This document shows positions 60,095 to 64,000 of a DNA stretch of 64,000 bases, in pieces. How positions within the stretch are numbered: position 1 is the first letter of the stretch; each line of letters opens with the position of its first letter. The DNA comes from Cyclobacteriaceae bacterium. GTDB taxonomy: Bacteria; Bacteroidota; Bacteroidia; Cytophagales; Cyclobacteriaceae. Where the stretch lies: assembly GCA_021648745.1 (NCBI GenBank), contig JAKISE010000006.1:1-64000 (forward strand), given 5' to 3'. The notes below the pieces were generated by a model. That model saw nothing but the letters and a program-made list of their open reading frames with translations. It was not told the origin of the DNA and did not search any database. Position numbers and translations under genes: made by a program.

Positions 60095-60745
60095 GTGACG
60101 ACCATCAATCTTAGTCAATGCAATTCTATTGCCAGTGTTTATTTAGCTGGTTTAAGAGATAAGTCTGTTCAAAAAGATCGATTGAAATTTAGGTATAATT
60201 TAAAACGGCTAGGTCAGATTATGGCCTACGAAATTTCGAAAAAATTTACATATACCTCCAAAAAGGTGGAAACACCATTAGGAACATCTCCAGTATCGAT
60301 ACTGGAAGATCAGCCTGTAATAATAGCTATTATGCGAGCTGCACTACCTTTTTATGATGGTGTGCTTTCGGTTTTTGATGAAGCCGATTCTGGTTTTGTA
60401 GGTGCCTACCGTACAGTCGATTTTCAAACTTCGAAAAGCATTAGAACAGAATATATTGCCTCCGGAAGCTTGGCTGATAAAACTGTTGTTTTGGTGGACC
60501 CTATGTTGGCAACCGGCAAATCAATGTTAGATGCCATTCATAAATTAGAGGCCTATGGAAAACCGAAAAAATGGATTATTTTATCGGTTATTGCTGCGCC
60601 AGAAGGTGTTGCATATTTAGACGATCATTGTGGTGATAATGTTACTTTATGGTGTGGGGCTATTGATGAAAGACTAAATGATAAATTTTACATAGTTCCA
60701 GGATTAGGTGATGCAGGAGATTTAGCCTTTGGAGAGAAAATTTAA
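60095..60745 (+). CDS. upp: uracil phosphoribosyltransferase
   Basis: Upp makes UMP from uracil and PRPP. The 216-residue protein shows NSIASVYLAGLRDKSVQKDRLKFRYNLKRLGQIMAYEISK near the N terminus, the MRAALPFYDGV segment, the PRPP loop VVLVDPMLATGKSMLDAI near residue 120 and the uracil-binding GLGDAGDLAFGEK at the end. A GTG start (VTTINLSQCNSI) is chosen from family length; the frame is open 18 codons upstream, across the promoter box. Confidence 0.92.
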   Translation: MTTINLSQCNSIASVYLAGLRDKSVQKDRLKFRYNLKRLGQIMAYEISKKFTYTSKKVETPLGTSPVSILEDQPVIIAIMRAALPFYDGVLSVFDEADSGFVGAYRTVDFQTSKSIRTEYIASGSLADKTVVLVDPMLATGKSMLDAIHKLEAYGKPKKWIILSVIAAPEGVAYLDDHCGDNVTLWCGAIDERLNDKFYIVPGLGDAGDLAFGEKI

Positions 60746-60748
60746 TAT

Positions 60749-61699
60749 ATGCTGATAGATATAGGTTTGTTAATTGTAGGACTCTTTGTTCTAATTATCG
60801 GAGGAGATTTTCTGGTAAGAGGCGCATCTAGTATTGCATTGCGGGCTCATATATCTCCATTGGTTGTTGGTTTAACCATTGTTGCTTTTGGCACCTCTGC
60901 ACCTGAGTTATTAATTAGCATAAACGCAGCTTTGAGTGGAAGCCCTGATTTGGCTATGGGCAATGTAATTGGCTCCAATATTTGCAACCTAGCTTTAGTG
61001 CTTGGAGTTACCCTTTTAATAGGCCCTGTAAAAGTACATGCCGATAGTATTAAAATTGATTGGCCAGTAGCTATGATTAGCGCCCTCCTGATGTTTTGGT
61101 GGGCAAGTGATGGAGAACTTGGCGTAAGTGAAGGCTTGTTTTTTGTGTCATTTTTGTTGACTTACACTTTTTACATCATACGCAAATCAAGATTAGAAAA
61201 CAAAGCTGTTATTAGGATAGAAGAAGAACTTGAAGTGGCTGAAGGGTCTTCTTCGAGCTTAAGCAGAGATATTCTGTTTCTGGCCATAGGAGGTTTAGGT
61301 TTGTATTTTGGCTCCGATTGGTTTGTAGGTGGAGCAAAATCTTTAGCCACTTTTTTAGGAGTGAGCCAACGGGTAATTGGCATTACTGTACTCGCATTAG
61401 GTACGAGCTTGCCTGAACTAGTTACAGCCATTGTTGCTTCTTTTAAACGCGAAACAGATTTAGCCCTAGGTAACCTAATGGGGTCGAACATATTTAATAT
61501 TTTATCAATTTTGGGTATTACCAGTTTAATACAACCCATTGCAGTTAATAAAATATTATTATCTGTAGATATGTTTTGGATGCTAGGCATAACCTTGATT
61601 ATTTTGCCAATGATGTTAATAAATCGAAAATTAGGCAAAACAGAAGGAATCATTTTGCTTTGTATTTACGTTTACTACACGTACACAGTAATCTCATAA
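60749..61699 (+). CDS. sodium/calcium exchanger family (CaCA) membrane protein
   Basis: The 316-residue protein has ten membrane segments and both alpha repeats of the family: GLTIVAFGTSAPELLISINAAL with GNVIGSNICNLALVLG in the first half and GITVLALGTSLPELVTAIVASF with GNLMGSNIFNILSILG in the second. The two GT/S-S-x-PE motifs carry the cation-binding glutamates. It resembles YrbG-type exchangers. It follows upp by 3 bp, so it is probably co-transcribed. Confidence 0.93.
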   Translation: MLIDIGLLIVGLFVLIIGGDFLVRGASSIALRAHISPLVVGLTIVAFGTSAPELLISINAALSGSPDLAMGNVIGSNICNLALVLGVTLLIGPVKVHADSIKIDWPVAMISALLMFWWASDGELGVSEGLFFVSFLLTYTFYIIRKSRLENKAVIRIEEELEVAEGSSSSLSRDILFLAIGGLGLYFGSDWFVGGAKSLATFLGVSQRVIGITVLALGTSLPELVTAIVASFKRETDLALGNLMGSNIFNILSILGITSLIQPIAVNKILLSVDMFWMLGITLIILPMMLINRKLGKTEGIILLCIYVYYTYTVIS

Positions 61700-61711
61700 T
61701 AAACTTAGAAG

Positions 61712-62170
61712 ATGGAAGAGGCGATGGTTTATATAACCATATATTTATTATGCATGGTAAAAATTATTTTTGGACCAACTATGGGCTATGCAGCAGGGTT
61801 CCACCCACTGGTTACTACCTTACTAACCATTACTGGAATGATGACAACGGTGTCCATTTTTAGCGTTTTTGGTGAACGATTGAGACATACGGCTTTTATC
61901 AGGTTCTTTAAGTTTAAAAAAGTTTTTTCCAAGAAAAGCAGAAAGTTTGTTACATTATGGAAAAAGTACGGGATCATTGGAATTTCGTTTTTAACTCCCA
62001 TTTTATTGTCACCTCCAGGCGGGGCTATTTTGGCATTGGCATTTGGGGGTTCTAGAAAGCAAATGTTTGTTTATATGTTTGTCTTCAGCGTGTTATGGTC
62101 GTTTCTTCTTACCTATGGATTCTATTATTCTAGTGATGGGGTTAGAGAGCTGATGGGGTTTCATAAGTAA
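61712..62170 (+). CDS. small membrane protein, putative Sm_multidrug_ex-like family
   Basis: The 152-residue protein has three or four membrane segments (about 5-25, 28-50, 85-108, 118-140) and the motif KKYGIIGISFLTPILLSPPGGAILALAFGGSR, which resembles the small multidrug-export family of SNARE/DedA-like helical-hairpin proteins. Transport has not been shown for such proteins to my knowledge. It begins 12 bp after the exchanger gene. Confidence 0.6.
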   Translation: MEEAMVYITIYLLCMVKIIFGPTMGYAAGFHPLVTTLLTITGMMTTVSIFSVFGERLRHTAFIRFFKFKKVFSKKSRKFVTLWKKYGIIGISFLTPILLSPPGGAILALAFGGSRKQMFVYMFVFSVLWSFLLTYGFYYSSDGVRELMGFHK

Positions 62171-62202
62171 GTATGAAATTTGAAAAGAAAAATATGAAAA
62201 AT

Positions 62203-63102
62203 CTATTTCTGATCTGGTAAAATATCAATGTCCTGAATAAGCACTCTTTTAGAAATACGCTGCCCCGTTTTTGTAGCAGCAAGACCTCCTAAAGCTGTTT
62301 CTTTGTAGCGTGTTTCCATACTTTCGGCTACTTCGGCCATGGCATCTACACATTCATCTGCCGGTATTACAGCATCTAATCCAGCCAAGGCAATTTGAGC
62401 GGAGCTATTAGCAATGGCAGCGGCACTTGCATTGCGCACCACACAAGGTATTTCAACTAGCCCTGCTACTGGGTCGCATACCAACCCGAGCATGCATTGA
62501 ATGGTAATGCCTACAGCATTAAACACTTGGTCGTTATCACCCTCAAGGCAATATACAATGGCTCCTGCTGCCATAGCAGCAGCACTGCCAGTTTCTGCTT
62601 GACAACCACCAACTGCACCTGCTAAGCTAGATGTATGCTCAATAATTAAAGCGATACCTGCAGCCACCAACATGCCATCATATATTTCTTGATCTGAAAG
62701 ATTATGTAGCTCTTGCAAAGTAAACAATACGCCTGGAATAATACCTGATGCACCAGCAGTAGGTGCTGCTACAACACGCCCCATACATGAATTAACCTCT
62801 TTGGCACTAAGGGCTCTTGCAATCAGGTTTTGAAATTCCTTCGAAAGAACAGGCTTATTATAATTATATACTTTTTTAGCCCCATTATTAATCATTCCAG
62901 AGTTTGACGTCATATCCTCAGTAAATCCTGTTTCAATAGCATCTTTCATTACACCATATGCTTTAGCCAGACCAGCATATATTTCCTTTTCTGAACTCCC
63001 TTTTTGGGTGGTTTCGTACTCAATAACTGATTCAGCTAACGTGATGTTATTTTTAGCACAATAGGCTTTCCAGCCTTTAAAGGATTCGAATAAGTAAGCC
63101 AT
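62203..63102 (-). CDS. sdaAA: L-serine ammonia-lyase, iron-sulfur-dependent, alpha subunit
   Basis: The enzyme deaminates serine to pyruvate with a 4Fe-4S cluster. The 299-residue protein corresponds to the alpha part: NSCMGRVVAAPTAGASGIIPGVLF near residue 105, EHTSSLAGAVGGCQAETGSAAAMAAGA near 160, and QCMLGLVCDPVAGLVEIPCVVRNAS near 210, containing the cluster cysteines. The beta part is not fused and not in the window. The end IPADECVDAMAEVAESM is typical. It starts 12 bp after the glycosyltransferase gene on the same strand. Confidence 0.92.
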   Translation of the reverse strand: MAYLFESFKGWKAYCAKNNITLAESVIEYETTQKGSSEKEIYAGLAKAYGVMKDAIETGFTEDMTSNSGMINNGAKKVYNYNKPVLSKEFQNLIARALSAKEVNSCMGRVVAAPTAGASGIIPGVLFTLQELHNLSDQEIYDGMLVAAGIALIIEHTSSLAGAVGGCQAETGSAAAMAAGAIVYCLEGDNDQVFNAVGITIQCMLGLVCDPVAGLVEIPCVVRNASAAAIANSSAQIALAGLDAVIPADECVDAMAEVAESMETRYKETALGGLAATKTGQRISKRVLIQDIDILPDQK

Positions 63103-63114
63103 ACGACTGAATAA

Positions 63115-64000
63115 TTATGAATTCAATGCAAAGTTGACCTTTTCCATTACCATTTCCACAGAAATACGCTGCATACATGCAAAATCTCCACGATGGCAAG
63201 GTTTACTGCCAAACACAGAACATGGTCGGCAACTCAACTCTTCCAGAGGAATTTCAACTTTAAAATTCGCATTGCCATTTACAGGACCAAAGCCAGCTAA
63301 TGTATGAGTTGCCCCCCAAATAGAAATCACTTTAACACCAACCAAAGAAGCAAGATGCATATTAAACGAGTCCATTGAGATGAAAAGACTTAGGTTCTTA
63401 ACCAAACTAATTTCTTCTTCTAGGCTAAGTTTTCCTACAAATGAGTGAACGTTTTTAAATGGATTAGCCAGTTTTTCTAACAACTCCTTTTCTTTTCCGC
63501 CTCCACCTAGAAGTAATATTTCATATTTCGAGGATTTGCTCAATTGGTCTATCAATTCTTCTACCTTTTCAAGTGGCCATTCTTTTTGTTGGTGTTTAGA
63601 GAATGGTGCTATACCTATCCAAGGTAAGGCGGGGTCAAGACCCAAATCGGGCATGGATTTAGAAGAGTGGATGTCTTCGCCAAAGTTTAGATTAAACTTT
63701 ATGCCTGCTTGGGTAAATACTTTTGCATACCGTACTGTAGTGTGAGGTAGCTGAACAAATTGCTTTTTCTTTTTTCTAGTTAAAGCTTTTTTAGCCTCTC
63801 GGCCTTTGTCAATTTTATAAACAGGGATGCCTTTCCACTTAAAGAAAGTTCCTAACACCCACGTTCGCATTACACTATGAATATCCAGTACTGCATCCCA
63901 TTTTTTGTGGTTGTTTAGTTCTTTATATAGGCGGTAGAGCCCAGTTGTTCCGCTATAATCATGGAGGCTCACACCATAAAACTCGAAATTTGGGAGGCCA
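63115..64000 (-). CDS. glycosyltransferase family 9 (heptosyltransferase-like) protein, partial
   Basis: The frame stays open to the window edge, so the N terminus is missing; a GTG at 63972 is unlikely to be the real start because GT9 proteins begin with an additional Rossmann segment. Visible features are WDAVLDIHSVMRTW, PWIGIAPFSKHQQKEWPLEKVEELI (the nucleotide-sugar site region), LLLGGGGKEKELLEKLA, and SMDSFNMHLASLVGVKVISIWGATH with the donor-binding motif. Such enzymes add heptose or other sugars to lipopolysaccharide. The C terminus has several cysteines (SCRPCSVFGSKPCHRGDFACMQ), common in this family. Confidence 0.9.
   Translation of the reverse strand, partial: GLPNFEFYGVSLHDYSGTTGLYRLYKELNNHKKWDAVLDIHSVMRTWVLGTFFKWKGIPVYKIDKGREAKKALTRKKKKQFVQLPHTTVRYAKVFTQAGIKFNLNFGEDIHSSKSMPDLGLDPALPWIGIAPFSKHQQKEWPLEKVEELIDQLSKSSKYEILLLGGGGKEKELLEKLANPFKNVHSFVGKLSLEEEISLVKNLSLFISMDSFNMHLASLVGVKVISIWGATHTLAGFGPVNGNANFKVEIPLEELSCRPCSVFGSKPCHRGDFACMQRISVEMVMEKVNFALNS

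Overview
The window is about 64 kb of low-GC DNA from a chromosome of the phylum Bacteroidetes, most likely a marine Cytophagales-type bacterium. The pointers are gene content (DUF4270 and DUF4421 proteins, a bacterial GGGP-synthase homologue, a phosphosulfolactate-synthase homologue, LytTR two-component genes, a BY-kinase/CpsB-type export operon), -7 promoter boxes of the form TAnnTTTG, weak Shine-Dalgarno signals and very tight operons. No rRNA, prophage, complete insertion sequence or CRISPR array was seen. One tRNA gene (Arg, anticodon CCT) is present.

Layout. 0-6 kb: pgi-manA, yraN, a secreted protein of unknown role and glmS. 6-8.3 kb: a DUF4270 lipoprotein and a single-domain GT5 glycogen-synthase-like protein, transcribed towards glmS. 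8.4-12.5 kb: panC-panD, a UPF0104-type membrane protein, a membrane zinc peptidase and an acyl-CoA dehydrogenase. 12.6-15.6 kb: an AraC-type regulator, a GGGP synthase homologue, two small membrane proteins and a SPOR-like lipoprotein after secA. 15.6-26 kb: secA, dapF, aspS, tadA, sodA and uvrB. 26-30 kb: a five-gene operon TPR - phosphosulfolactate synthase - DUF368 - aroE - uvrB. 30-36 kb: a surface-polysaccharide operon (glycosyltransferase, Wza-like, Wzc-like kinase, CpsB-like phosphatase, SDR epimerase). 36-37 kb: hflX and the tRNA. 37-42 kb: a four-gene signalling operon made of a secreted solenoid-repeat protein, a histidine kinase, a degenerate histidine kinase and a LytTR regulator. 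42-46 kb: a DUF4421 protein, phoH, a CarboxypepD_reg protein and a higBA toxin-antitoxin pair. 46-52 kb: a repeat-filled gap, a DASS transporter with a GNAT enzyme, lysA, a secreted beta-rich protein and grpE-dnaJ. 53-57 kb: an accessory zone with a DUF559 nuclease gene between GC-rich inverted repeats, a secreted caspase-fold protease with a partner, and a VapC-type module beside a duplicated 3' end of obg. 57-64 kb: obg, adk, hpt, an M42-type peptidase, upp, a Na+/Ca2+-exchanger-type protein, a small membrane protein, sdaAA and a glycosyltransferase cut by the window edge.

Most of the window is housekeeping. The less ordinary parts are (i) the solenoid protein / kinase / pseudo-kinase / LytTR operon at 37.3-41.7 kb, (ii) the toxin-antitoxin insertion that displaced an older obg 3' end, (iii) the DUF559 cassette, (iv) several families of short palindromic repeats concentrated at 46-60 kb, and (v) a recurring promoter arrangement that places the -7 box 4-7 nt from the start codon and so predicts leaderless mRNAs. 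No function has been tested; all assignments come from reading motifs and context.
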